From NCBI GenBank assembly GCA_900545545.1, contig UQZO01000001.1:372001-436000 (forward strand): a DNA stretch of 64,000 nucleotides, read 5' to 3'. Source of the DNA: an uncultured Subdoligranulum sp. (GTDB lineage: Bacteria > Bacillota > Clostridia > Oscillospirales > Ruminococcaceae). The notes under the pieces are model-generated. The model did no database searches and was not told the DNA's origin. It saw only the letters and a list, made by a program, of their open reading frames with translations. Shown piece after piece: positions 18,243 to 26,790 of the stretch (within the stretch, counting starts at the first letter, position 1; every line of letters starts with the position of its first letter). The translations under genes were made by a program, and so were the position numbers.

Positions 18243-18913
18243 GGCGAAACCTCAAATTTGTAACCGCTGCCGCGCACAGTGATCACACGGGATTGGCTAC
18301 CCACGGATTGTAAGCGGCGGCGCACAAAATGGATGTAACAGTCAAGGTTGGCTTCCTCAACCTCCGCCAGTGGTCCCCAGACCTGAGCCAGCAGAGAAGA
18401 GCGGGCCTGCAACCGGCCGGGACTGCGCAGCAGGGCTTCCAGCAGATCGCATTCCCGATTGGTCAGGCTGGCTGTACCCTGTGGCCCGGTAAGGGTCAAC
18501 TCTGTGGGGGAGAGGGTTACATCTCCAATATGAAGTGCGGGATCGGCGGTGGTTCCGGGGCGGCGCGTCAGCGCCCGCAAACGTGCCAGCAATTCACGGG
18601 TATCAAAAGGCTTGGCAAGGTAATCGTCGGCACCGGCATCCAATCCGTCTACGCGGTCGCCAATGCCCGAGAGGGCTGTTAACATAAGGACTGGCGTGGA
18701 AATTCCGCGCATGCGGGCGGCTCGCAGCAGACTGAGCCCGTCAAGCCCCGGCAGCATGCGGTCCAGGATGCAGACATCGTACGCACCGCTTGTGAGCAGG
18801 GTCAACCCGTCGGTCCCGTTCGGGCAGATATCCACCCGGAAAGAGGCAGCTTCCAGTGCAGGGCGCAGGGCTTCGCAGAGGGCACCGTCGTCCTCAATCA
18901 GTAAAATTCTCAT
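18239..18913 (-). CDS. OmpR/PhoB-family response regulator
   Basis: The receiver domain has acidic pocket E7-D8-D9, phospho-acceptor Asp51 (CILDRMLPG), Thr79 and Lys101. A winged-helix DNA-binding domain follows from about 125 (LTNRECDLLEALLRSPG, VRRRLQ and VRGSGYKF). The start is ATG 18913 with AGGAG at 18920-18924; the frame is open further upstream but with no signal. The 224 residues are standard. It is the first gene of a two-gene unit with the kinase. Confidence 0.95.
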   Translation of the reverse strand: MRILLIEDDGALCEALRPALEAASFRVDICPNGTDGLTLLTSGAYDVCILDRMLPGLDGLSLLRAARMRGISTPVLMLTALSGIGDRVDGLDAGADDYLAKPFDTRELLARLRALTRRPGTTADPALHIGDVTLSPTELTLTGPQGTASLTNRECDLLEALLRSPGRLQARSSLLAQVWGPLAEVEEANLDCYIHFVRRRLQSVGSQSRVITVRGSGYKFEVSP

Positions 18914-18947
18914 GGCATACTCCTGATGGAAAAAAATCGTTTCCTTT

Positions 18948-19028
18948 ATTATACACCTTTTGTCTTGAAGAAACCTTGAAAAATCGGCAGCCTTTTTTAA
19001 GGACATTTCAAGGCAAAGGCGGTATACT
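18948..19028. promoter_or_regulatory. divergent promoters with repeated TTCAAG-type half-sites
   Basis: On the minus strand, TATAAT (18948-18953) is the -10 of the response regulator gene, with no good -35. On the plus strand, TATACT (19023-19028) is a -10 for the transporter cluster, again with a poor -35. Between them lie CTTGAAG at 18964-18970, CCTTGAA at 18974-18980 (11 bases apart, one DNA turn) and TTCAAGG at 19007-19013, the exact complement of the second. Poor -35 elements plus phased repeats fit activation by an OmpR-type regulator, most simply the neighbouring one. Confidence 0.5.
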
Positions 19029-19058
19029 GGTGGCAAGATCGAAAGGGAGGTATACAGG

Positions 19059-21350
19059 ATGAAACGCTTTCTCAGTACGGCGTTGAGCGTTCTTATGACC
19101 GTCAGTCTTGCAGCTTGCGGCGGTGGTACAACCGAAAATGTGTCGGGTACCACCAACGCGGATGCGGCCGGGCAGGTTCAGATGGGACGCTGGATAGAGA
19201 ATGAGGTGGAGCTCGGCGGACGGGAAATCGTGGGAGACCCTGCGTTGCTGGAAGACGGCACCCTGTCCCTGTATGTCTATGAGGAAGACGCGGCGAATCC
19301 CGGAACCGGGCAACTGGCGCACCTTTCCTCTGCGGACAATGGCGAAACCTGGACCGAGAAAGATACGGGATGGGGAAGTCAGGTAGAAGGGTTTATCAAC
19401 CGGGTTTGGCAGTTGCCGGATGGGACGGTGTGTCTGCGCAGTGTTGTTTTGGATGAAGAGAGCCGGGCAGACAATACGTTCCATGTCTATTGGCAGCAGG
19501 AACCGGCCGGAGATCTGAAACCCTTGGAGATAGAAGGCGTGGAGGATGTGAACAACTGCATCTTCTATGACGGAAAGATCTTCTTTTTCACACAAAGCTA
19601 TGGGGAAACAGGCGCTTCTCTGCAGGTGACCTCGTACGACAAAGAATCGGACGATACCCACGAAGTGTCCGTGAACACCGACATGAGTTATGGCATGATG
19701 CTGTATCCCACTGTGGCAGGGGATAAACTGTTATGCGTATCCTATGGGGATACAGCTCCCAAGTTGGTGGAATTCAATCCGCAGGACGGCACTTGTACCG
19801 ATGTGCTGAATCCGTTGAGTGAAGCTGTCAGCGTGAGTGCGCTCACAGGAGATGCAGAAGGCGCGGTCTACTATCCCACGCCGAAAGGCATTTACCGTCT
19901 GGCACCCGGTGGAACGCTGCCGGAACAGATTGTCAGTGCGGAAGGCACCGCCATGAGCGTGACCAGCAACTATCCAAACAGCATCTGCCGTGCCGCGAAC
20001 GGTGACTTTCTGGTCACACAGATGGTGGATAGCGGTCCTTGTAAACTGTACCGCTACCATTACGATGAATCTATGCCCACCCACGCAGAAACGACGCTGA
20101 ATGTTTGGGCGCTGCAGGAGTCACCCACCGCACGTGCGGCGATCAATTTGTATAAGCAGCAGCATCCCGAGGTGGATGTTACCTATACCGTTGCTATCCC
20201 GGCGGATACAGAGGATATCTCCACGGCGCGCAACGATGCGCTGACAAAGCTGAACACCGAATTGCTGGCAGGAAACGGGCCGGATTTGCTGATCCTGGAC
20301 GGGATAGCCTACGAGAACTATGCACAGAAAGGCTTGCTGGCGGATCTCAGCAATGCGGTGCCCCTTGCAGAATTGCAGGCGAACCTGACCGAATCCTTTG
20401 TGGAGGAGGGAAAGGCGTATGTTTTGCCTGCACGGTTCAGCGTGCCGGTTCTGATCGGTGATGCGGGAACGCTGGACGCCCTGAAAGACCTGACATCTAT
20501 GCAGCAGGCAGTGCTGGATGCTGCACCCCGGCCGGATTTTGGGGATGAGAGCCCGGACTTTTACGAAGGGCTGCCGGAGAAAGAAAAATACGCCCTGTGT
20601 TTGACGGACGCTGAAGATTTTGCGGATTTCCTCTTGCCAACCAGCGCCGATGCGATTTTACAGGACGGTACCCTCAACGAGGATGCTCTGCATCAGGTTA
20701 TGGAGTTTGTGCAGACGGTTTCCGACTACTATGGGATTCGGAACTATACGATGGAAAACAACACAGGGGCTATCCAGTCCTGGAGCGGGAGCGACCCTGT
20801 TGAGGTTCCTCCGGAAATGAACGAGTACTCTACAAGCAGCCACGCCAAGTACGGCTGGTTCAGCATGGATACACCCTATGTCATCATAGCGGCTGCCCGC
20901 CGGGAGAACCCTATGGATTATGAGGGAGAAGATATCCCGTTCGATATGATCCTTCGACCGGGATTGACTGCGGGAGCTTACACCCCCAAAGTACTGGTGG
21001 GGGTTAACGCAAACGGTGCACATCTGGAGGAGGCCAAGCAATTGGCAGCATCTTTCTTTGATGCCGAAGTGCAGGGCACCTATCTCAGCGATGGCATCAC
21101 GGTACGTGCGGACTGCCTGCAAGAAAAACTGGACGCCGTAACAGAGAATGATCAATATTCTGCGGAAACCTTTAAAGGGAATCTTTCTGATTTGCTGAAT
21201 CAGTGCACAACGCCGGTGGTAGTGCCGTCTGTACTGCGGGATGCGTTTGTCAAACATGCAGACGCCATCATCCAGGGCACGGAAAGCGCAGAGGATGCGG
21301 TGCAAGGTGTCACGTCCGATGTGTCGCTCTATCTGGCGGAGCAGAAATGA
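19059..21350 (+). CDS. solute-binding lipoprotein with an N-terminal Asp-box, propeller-like domain
   Basis: A lipoprotein signal ends in LAAC with Cys20. The 763 residues fall into two parts. About 40-335 is beta-rich and contains a textbook Asp-box, SADNGETW at 91-98 (S-x-D-x-G-x-T-W), as in sialidases and other beta-propellers. About 345-763 looks like an ABC sugar-binding protein (LNVWALQESPTARAAINLYKQQHPEVDV, then GPDLLILDG and a C-terminal half with Trp/Tyr-rich loops). The fusion suggests that the receptor grips a larger glycan or glycoconjugate; the ligand is unknown. It is the first gene of a six-gene coupled cluster and probably under the divergent two-component system. AGGGAGG lies nine bases before the start. 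Confidence 0.75.
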   Translation: MKRFLSTALSVLMTVSLAACGGGTTENVSGTTNADAAGQVQMGRWIENEVELGGREIVGDPALLEDGTLSLYVYEEDAANPGTGQLAHLSSADNGETWTEKDTGWGSQVEGFINRVWQLPDGTVCLRSVVLDEESRADNTFHVYWQQEPAGDLKPLEIEGVEDVNNCIFYDGKIFFFTQSYGETGASLQVTSYDKESDDTHEVSVNTDMSYGMMLYPTVAGDKLLCVSYGDTAPKLVEFNPQDGTCTDVLNPLSEAVSVSALTGDAEGAVYYPTPKGIYRLAPGGTLPEQIVSAEGTAMSVTSNYPNSICRAANGDFLVTQMVDSGPCKLYRYHYDESMPTHAETTLNVWALQESPTARAAINLYKQQHPEVDVTYTVAIPADTEDISTARNDALTKLNTELLAGNGPDLLILDGIAYENYAQKGLLADLSNAVPLAELQANLTESFVEEGKAYVLPARFSVPVLIGDAGTLDALKDLTSMQQAVLDAAPRPDFGDESPDFYEGLPEKEKYALCLTDAEDFADFLLPTSADAILQDGTLNEDALHQVMEFVQTVSDYYGIRNYTMENNTGAIQSWSGSDPVEVPPEMNEYSTSSHAKYGWFSMDTPYVIIAAARRENPMDYEGEDIPFDMILRPGLTAGAYTPKVLVGVNANGAHLEEAKQLAASFFDAEVQGTYLSDGITVRADCLQEKLDAVTENDQYSAETFKGNLSDLLNQCTTPVVVPSVLRDAFVKHADAIIQGTESAEDAVQGVTSDVSLYLAEQK

Positions 21351-22237
21351 AAAGATATAAAAGATTGGCCTCCCCACGTGTGGGGAGGTTTTCCAAAGCC
21401 GGGGTAAAACGGCAAACATTTACGGCCTGGTTTTTTATGGCATCCAGCTTGTGCGGTGTGGCAGTGTTTCTGCTGGTACCGTTTCTGGAAACCGTGCGCC
21501 GCAGCTTCTGCGATACATTGGGCAAACAATTTGTGGGGGTGGCCAATTATCAATCGGTTTTGCAAAACGAGGCCTTTCAATTGGCGGTTCGCAACACCGT
21601 GCGCTTTACAAGCGTTTGTGTACCGCTGCTGCTGGCGTTAAGCCTGGCGCTGGCCTTGGCGCTGCGTGCAAAAGTTCTGCGGCGCACCCCATGGGCCGAA
21701 TGGTACCGCACTACGTTTTTGCTGCCGATGGCAATCCCTGTGGCCAGCATTGCGCTGTTATGGAAAGTCCTATTCGCACGTACAGGGCTTATCAATGCAT
21801 GGTTTGGTACGGACTGTGATTTTATGGGCACCGACTCAGCTTTCTGGGTGTTGATTGCTACCTATCTATGGAAAAACATCGGGTATGACAGCATTCTGTG
21901 GTCCAGCGGTCTGGATGCAATTTCCACGGATCTCTATGAGGCGGCAGCGGTAGATGGAGCCGGTGTGTGGCGGCGTTTTACAGCCATCACATTGCCCAAC
22001 CTGATGCCGACTCTGCTGGTTACCGGCGTTCTGAGTCTGCTCAATACCTATAAAGTCTTCCGGGAAGCCTATCTTGTGGCGGGGACCTATCCGCAGCAAA
22101 GCATCTATCTGCTGCAGCATCTGATGAACAACTGGTTTCTGGCGCTGGACTTGCCGCGTCTGTGTGCGGCCGCTGTGATGGTGGCTGTGGTGTTGCTGGC
22201 GGGGATTGCTTTTCTGATCAGACATTTGGATGTATGA
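21347..22237 (+). CDS. sugar-type ABC transporter permease, MalF/UgpA-like
   Basis: About six membrane helices and the binding-protein-dependent transport signature (EAAAVDGAGVWRRFTAITLPNLMP, the EAA loop that contacts an ATPase). The ATG at 21347 overlaps the preceding stop (ATGA), and the first about 25 residues are basic and cytosolic. Codons 8-16 contain a terminator-like hairpin (21369-21392). The protein has 296 residues. Its ATPase partner is not encoded nearby, as is common when a shared MsmK-type ATPase serves several importers. Confidence 0.85.
   Translation: MKRYKRLASPRVGRFSKAGVKRQTFTAWFFMASSLCGVAVFLLVPFLETVRRSFCDTLGKQFVGVANYQSVLQNEAFQLAVRNTVRFTSVCVPLLLALSLALALALRAKVLRRTPWAEWYRTTFLLPMAIPVASIALLWKVLFARTGLINAWFGTDCDFMGTDSAFWVLIATYLWKNIGYDSILWSSGLDAISTDLYEAAAVDGAGVWRRFTAITLPNLMPTLLVTGVLSLLNTYKVFREAYLVAGTYPQQSIYLLQHLMNNWFLALDLPRLCAAAVMVAVVLLAGIAFLIRHLDV
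21369..21392 (+). terminator. terminator-like hairpin inside the first permease gene
   Basis: CCTCCCCA (21369-21376), loop CGTG, TGGGGAGG (21381-21388), then TTTT. The GC-rich stem plus T-run lies in the first 16 codons of the permease, just after the binding-protein stop. It could lower expression of everything downstream relative to the binding protein, like the terminator between livJ and livH. The T-run is short. Confidence 0.45.
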
Positions 22238-23058
22238 AAAAATTTGTTCTTTTACCCTTTACTTTGCTGGTGTGGGGGCCGCTGTGGATTCTGTTTACAG
22301 GCGCCCTTACCGGAGAATCGGAGCTGCAACGCACCATGGGACCGGCACTGACGGGCCACGGGCAGGCTATGTGGACACTGCTGCCCAGCTGGCCCACCTT
22401 GCAGGGCCTGCTGCAGCTTTTGCTGGACACGCCGGAATATTTTATCGCGTACTGGAACACCTGTGCCCAGGTCCTGCCCCAGATGGCAGGCCAGGTGGTC
22501 GTGGGGGCTCCGGCAGCCTGGGCGCTTTCACGGCTGGAGTTCCGCGGCCGGCGGGGATTGCGGATGCTGTATCTCGTTCTTATGCTGCTGCCGTTTCAGG
22601 TCACGATGGTTCCCAGCTACCTTACGCTGCATTCGCTGGGGCTGTTGGATACGATCTGGGCCATTATCCTGCCGGGCGTGTTCAGCACCTTTCCGGTGTT
22701 TATTATGCAGCGTGGATTCGATGCCGTGCCGATGCCGCTGCTGGAAGCGGCGGCCATCGATGGTGCAAATTCTTGGCAGCAGTTCTGGCGCATCGGCGTG
22801 CCGGTGGGGCTGCCGGGAATTCTGGCAGCATTGACGATCGTTTTTCTGGATGCCTGGAATGCGCTGGAACAACCGATGATCTTTTTGAAAACACCCGTGA
22901 ACTGGCCGTTGTCGATGTATCTGACCAATATCACGGGAAACGATCTTGCACTCACGATGGCCTCCAGCTTGCTGATGCTATTGCCGGCTGTTCTGATTTT
23001 CTCGTTTGGTCAGAAATATCTGGAACAGGGCATTCTGGCCGGAGCTGTGAAAGGATGA
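22234..23058 (+). CDS. sugar-type ABC transporter permease, MalG/UgpE-like
   Basis: The partner permease, about six membrane helices, with the EAA loop LLEAAAIDGANSWQQFWRIG. The ATG at 22234 overlaps the stop of the first permease (ATGA), so the two are made together. The 274 residues are normal for this subunit. The loop after the first membrane helix (TGESELQRTMGPALTG) is as in carbohydrate importers. Confidence 0.85.
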   Translation: MKKFVLLPFTLLVWGPLWILFTGALTGESELQRTMGPALTGHGQAMWTLLPSWPTLQGLLQLLLDTPEYFIAYWNTCAQVLPQMAGQVVVGAPAAWALSRLEFRGRRGLRMLYLVLMLLPFQVTMVPSYLTLHSLGLLDTIWAIILPGVFSTFPVFIMQRGFDAVPMPLLEAAAIDGANSWQQFWRIGVPVGLPGILAALTIVFLDAWNALEQPMIFLKTPVNWPLSMYLTNITGNDLALTMASSLLMLLPAVLIFSFGQKYLEQGILAGAVKG

Positions 23059-23063
23059 TAATC

Positions 23064-23603
23064 ATGAAACAAAGATGGATGTTGTTGGGAATGACCATGG
23101 CTATCTGTGTCACGGCAGGGGGGCTTTGCACAGCCTGTACACCAAAACAAGAGGATACGTTCACCCTGTATGCAGCGTTATCCGAAAAAGCTGTGGAACA
23201 ATCTGATGACTCGCTGCCGGAAAGTACCCCGGCGGTTCCTTCCCCCGCCCCAACGGAAACACCTGCTATGTCTGAAAGGGATCCTCTTATGGATCCGGAC
23301 ATGATGGGAAACGTAGCAACGGTGGAGCAAGATTACTTTACGGTGACACCCATCATAACCACCGACATTGGCAACGGAGGTGCTGTGGCTGCAGGTGGCT
23401 TCGGGGATGAGGTGACGATTCATACAGAAAATGCGGTGTTTGAAACCATGAGAATTTATAATGGCGGACATGAGGAACCGCAGCCTGCGGATGCGTCGGT
23501 GCTGAAAGAGGGCGTGCAGGTCTATCTGTACGGGACCAGACAAGAAGATTCCTTTGCAGCAGAAAGGGTCATCGCTCTGGAAATGGGAGACAAGGCAGAA
23601 TGA
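23064..23603 (+). CDS. small putative secreted or lipid-anchored protein, unrecognised
   Basis: Signal-like N-terminus MKQRWMLLGMTMAICVTAGG followed by LCTAC, a poor lipobox, so lipid attachment is likely only by context. A Pro/Ser/Thr-rich linker (about 45-75) leads to a small beta-rich domain (about 90-175) that reads like an OB or DUF5666-type module (LKEGVQVYLYGTRQEDSFAAERVIAL). The start at 23064 is preceded by AAAGGA; an in-frame ATG at 23055 overlaps the permease stop and could also be used. It sits between the permeases and the adaptor, suggesting an accessory envelope role. Confidence 0.65.
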   Translation: MKQRWMLLGMTMAICVTAGGLCTACTPKQEDTFTLYAALSEKAVEQSDDSLPESTPAVPSPAPTETPAMSERDPLMDPDMMGNVATVEQDYFTVTPIITTDIGNGGAVAAGGFGDEVTIHTENAVFETMRIYNGGHEEPQPADASVLKEGVQVYLYGTRQEDSFAAERVIALEMGDKAE

Positions 23604-25048
23604 AACTTGCTGAAAAAATCGGCCCGCTGCTTCATAACAGTGATCCGCGGCAGCTGCGACGTTTTGCCAACATCCTGCGCTTTTTCGCGGCACTGCTTGT
23701 TGTCACCCTGGTAGCGCGGGGAACGGCAGGCGTGACCATGCCGGTGGTGGAGATTCAATCCCCAGCCTCCGGAACGGTAAGCACCAGTATCTCTGCCTCG
23801 GCTACCGTTGCCTGTGCGGGCGGCGAACCGTTTACGCTGCCGGAAGGATTGCTGGTTACAGGCGTCCCTGTACAGGTGGGCAAGGAAGTTCAGGCAGGCG
23901 ATACTTTGGCAACTTTTGACTCTGCCGAATTGGCGCGGGCGATTGCCTCCAAGAAGGCAGAATTGCAGCAGGTACAGATGCAGGCCGCGCAGCAGCAGAA
24001 AGGTGACGAGGCAGACCCCTATAATGCGCAGCTTTCGCAGCAACAGCTGGAACGAGCCTATGAGGATACGCAGAAAACCTACGAGGAGGGGCAGGAAAGT
24101 ATTGAACGTGCGCGTGAAAAACGGGATGAGGCAGCCCGGGCAGTAGAAAATGCCCGCAATGCGCCTTTGAATAGTGCACTTCCCCAGCAGGATGCAGAAG
24201 CCCAAAAGCAGGCCAAAATTGAGGCGGCAACAGCAGCGCTGGAAGCGGCCGAAGAAACCCTTTATCAGGCTGAAAAGGCGGCGGAATCTGCCAATGAGGC
24301 AGCATTGTCCGCAGCGCAAAATGCCGAGGACAGCCGGAATACGGCGCTGCATGCCTTGGAAAAAGAAGAAAAGGACGTCGCGGAACAAAACGACCTGAAC
24401 CGTGCCGCAGCTGCGGTCAGTAACGCCAATGCTGCATATTTACAGGCAGAACTGGACCAACTGCTGGATCTGCAAACTTCCGGCGGGCAGTATCTGGCGC
24501 CAAAGGCCGGAACGATCGTCGAGCTGGATCTCATTGTCGGGCAGCCGAGCCCGGCGGTAGGGGGACTGCTGGCGGATGCGGATGCCGACTATACGGTGGA
24601 GGTTCCCCTGACGAAGCAGCAGGCGGAATTGGTAGTGGTAGGCACGGTTCTGCATGTGAGCCAGGCCGGAAGCGGAGGCGACGCGGCTGTGCAAAGTCTG
24701 TCATCGCCCGATGCAGACGGAAATGTTACGGCCAAAGCAACTTTGCCGCAAGGAAACTGGTCTGCCGGCGCTGCATCGGTAACAGCTACCGCTCAGACAG
24801 CAAGGCAGGATCTAGTGCTTCCGGCTACTGCCGTTCGTCAGGACAACGGTGGAAGCTATGTGCTGGCTGTAGAAGAGCAGAATACGCTTTTGGGCCTCCA
24901 GAATGTGTTGGTCAGCTTGACGGTGACGGTGGAGGAAACCGGCGATACGATGGTTGCGGTATCGGGCGCGTTGGATTACCAGACGCAGGTAGTGGTTACC
25001 AGCAATAAAGCCATTCAGGCCGGCGATACCGTGAGGATAAAACAATGA
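23600..25048 (+). CDS. HlyD/MacA-like membrane-fusion (adaptor) protein
   Basis: A 482-residue protein with one N-terminal membrane helix (about 26-46), a beta-barrel/lipoyl half-motif (VPVQVGKEVQAGDTLATFD), a long Ala/Glu/Gln-rich coiled coil at about 115-290, the second lipoyl half (YLAPKAGTIVELDLIVGQ) and a C-terminal membrane-proximal domain ending VVTSNKAIQAGDTVRIKQ. This is the architecture of the periplasmic adaptor of MacAB-like pumps. In a Gram-positive it would span the wall zone. It overlaps the previous gene by four bases and the next by four. Confidence 0.8.
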   Translation: MKLAEKIGPLLHNSDPRQLRRFANILRFFAALLVVTLVARGTAGVTMPVVEIQSPASGTVSTSISASATVACAGGEPFTLPEGLLVTGVPVQVGKEVQAGDTLATFDSAELARAIASKKAELQQVQMQAAQQQKGDEADPYNAQLSQQQLERAYEDTQKTYEEGQESIERAREKRDEAARAVENARNAPLNSALPQQDAEAQKQAKIEAATAALEAAEETLYQAEKAAESANEAALSAAQNAEDSRNTALHALEKEEKDVAEQNDLNRAAAAVSNANAAYLQAELDQLLDLQTSGGQYLAPKAGTIVELDLIVGQPSPAVGGLLADADADYTVEVPLTKQQAELVVVGTVLHVSQAGSGGDAAVQSLSSPDADGNVTAKATLPQGNWSAGAASVTATAQTARQDLVLPATAVRQDNGGSYVLAVEEQNTLLGLQNVLVSLTVTVEETGDTMVAVSGALDYQTQVVVTSNKAIQAGDTVRIKQ

Positions 25049-25989
25049 GGAACGATTCCATTCCGGCACTGAAACCGGCGCCGCTGCGCTGGCGATGGAT
25101 GGTAGCGGTGATTCTGTATGTAGCCATACAAGGGAGTCTGTGTCTGTGGGCGGGCAAAACGGCTGCCGCTTACCCTGCCACAGGCCTGCGTTTTGAAAAG
25201 GAACTGGAACCATCCCAAATCGCCCAGGCGCTGGAGTTTCAGGATAGCGAGCAAAATACACAGGCTATTTCTGTGAGCTTCTGGGGCCAAAGTTCACAAG
25301 AGCTGTTTGTTCCCAATGGACGCAGCGTGCAGGATGCCGTTTGCATAGGGTATTGCGGCAATGCAGAGGACTGCCTTCCGGTAACCTACACTTTCGGTGG
25401 TGCGCCGGGGACGTTGGGGATGGGCTGTGCATTATCGGAAGCCCTCGCCGATGCCCTGTTTGGCAGCAGCAATGTGGTTGGGCAGACGGTAACGCTGCAA
25501 CAGCAGAGTTATACGATTACAGGTGTTTTTTTCTCGCAGGAAAAGGTGTTTCTTTACCCTTCACAACAAAACCTGACTTGTGCAGAATTGCGCGGTGTGG
25601 CAACCGATACCCCCAAAGCGGATGCGGAGCAGTGGGCACTTGCGGCAGGGCTGGGAAAACCGCAGTGCATCGTGTACGGGCCGCAACGGGCGTGGGCGGC
25701 AAAAAGTCTGTGCTGGATACCGGCGCTTTTGGTTGCAGCAGCTGTTTTGGCAAAATTGATCTATCGAAGTTTTGCCTGGCCGGTACTTGTGCGCAACATT
25801 ATGTGGTTTGCCGTGGCCCTCTCTTTTGCGCTGTTGCTGCCCTACGCACTGGGAATGCTGCCCGGATGGCTTATCCCTGCGCGGTGGAGTGACTTCTCTT
25901 TCTGGACCAATCTGGCGGAGCAGATCCGGGAAAGCCAACAGGCGTGGCAAGTGTCGATACACTATTGGCGGGATATTACAAGGCTTTGA
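25045..25989 (+). CDS. MacB/FtsX-like membrane protein, short form
   Basis: One N-terminal membrane helix (about 17-36), an extracytoplasmic domain of about 180 residues resembling the MacB core (the stretch NVVGQTVTLQQQSYTITGVF is typical), and two C-terminal membrane helices (about 218-240 and 250-275). A complete MacB/FtsX membrane part has three C-terminal helices, so this looks shortened or diverged. No ATPase domain is fused, and none is nearby. It ends the six-gene cluster before a strong terminator. Function is inferred only from its adaptor partner. Confidence 0.6.
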   Translation: MRNDSIPALKPAPLRWRWMVAVILYVAIQGSLCLWAGKTAAAYPATGLRFEKELEPSQIAQALEFQDSEQNTQAISVSFWGQSSQELFVPNGRSVQDAVCIGYCGNAEDCLPVTYTFGGAPGTLGMGCALSEALADALFGSSNVVGQTVTLQQQSYTITGVFFSQEKVFLYPSQQNLTCAELRGVATDTPKADAEQWALAAGLGKPQCIVYGPQRAWAAKSLCWIPALLVAAAVLAKLIYRSFAWPVLVRNIMWFAVALSFALLLPYALGMLPGWLIPARWSDFSFWTNLAEQIRESQQAWQVSIHYWRDITRL

Positions 25990-26005
25990 AAGTAGCCGTA
26001 AAACA

Positions 26006-26054
26006 AAAAAGCATCTCTGCCGGGCGTGGAAGCCTTTTGGCGGAGGTGCTTTTT
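26006..26054. terminator. bidirectional terminator at the end of the transporter cluster
   Basis: AAAAAGCATCTCTGCC (26006-26021) pairs with GGCGGAGGTGCTTTTT (26039-26054), with two G-U wobbles and a 17-base loop. It is flanked by A- and T-runs and lies between convergent genes. Confidence 0.88.
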
Positions 26055-26056
26055 GA

Positions 26057-26713
26057 TTATATCATCTTTTGGCCGTTGATCTCCAAAGCAAAGGTTTGCC
26101 CCAACACTTTGGCGGCTTCGCGGCAAAGCCGCATGCGGTCCAGGAAGATTTCAAAATAGTCCATGACGGAACAGGTGGTGGTGTCAATGCGCAGCCGAAG
26201 GAGGATGGTACCGTTGGCAACAGTAACCTGACTCTCTTTCACGGAGTAATTTACGCGGTCGTGAATATCAAAGGTGCTGGGGTCCTGATTGCGCACGCGG
26301 TTGGTGCGCACATCGGTTTTATCGGCAAGAATCAGTGCGGCGGCTACGGCATTGACCGGGTAGGCGGTACCTTCGTCATGATTGCCGATCGCGGTGATTA
26401 CCGTGGCCACTTCATCGGGGGCGGCGCCCATCTTATCCAGAATGCGGAATGCCATAATGGCGCCGCTTTGGGCGTGATCGTGTCGGTTTACAATATTGCC
26501 GATATCGTGCATCCACCCGGCGATGGCGGCCAGCTCCGCTGTGCGGGCGTCATACCCCAGCGTGAGCAGGATTTTGCTGGCCAGAGAAGAAACGCGCCCG
26601 GCATGGGCGTAACTGTGCTCCGTGTAGCCAAGGGCGGAAAGGCTCTCATCGGCCTTGCGGATATAGCTGTTGATCTCTTCACTTTTTTTGATTTGTCCCA
26701 GGTTCAGCGGCAT
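26057..26713 (-). CDS. HD-domain phosphohydrolase
   Basis: A 218-residue cytosolic protein with the HD signature: HSYAHAGRV near 34-42, GWMHDIGN near 66-73 (the His-Asp pair), HDHAQSG, and a later Asp in ILADKTDV. Such proteins hydrolyse phosphate esters or nucleotides with two metals; the substrate is not evident. The start ATG at 26713 has an AGAAAGGAC site. It is downstream of no same-strand partner except at a distance and probably has its own promoter. Confidence 0.85.
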   Translation of the reverse strand: MPLNLGQIKKSEEINSYIRKADESLSALGYTEHSYAHAGRVSSLASKILLTLGYDARTAELAAIAGWMHDIGNIVNRHDHAQSGAIMAFRILDKMGAAPDEVATVITAIGNHDEGTAYPVNAVAAALILADKTDVRTNRVRNQDPSTFDIHDRVNYSVKESQVTVANGTILLRLRIDTTTCSVMDYFEIFLDRMRLCREAAKVLGQTFALEINGQKMI

Positions 26714-26790
26714 AAGATGGCGTCCTTTCTGTAGGTGCTTCTCTTATCATACAGTACCCGCCGGGAAAAGTACACGCTATTTTGAATATC

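Noticed and set aside
22230..23054. Upstream extension of the small lipoprotein frame through the second permease gene
   Set aside because: The open frame before 23055 is out of phase with the permease and Gly/Ala/Arg-rich; the signal peptide at 23064 with its own ribosome binding site is the start.
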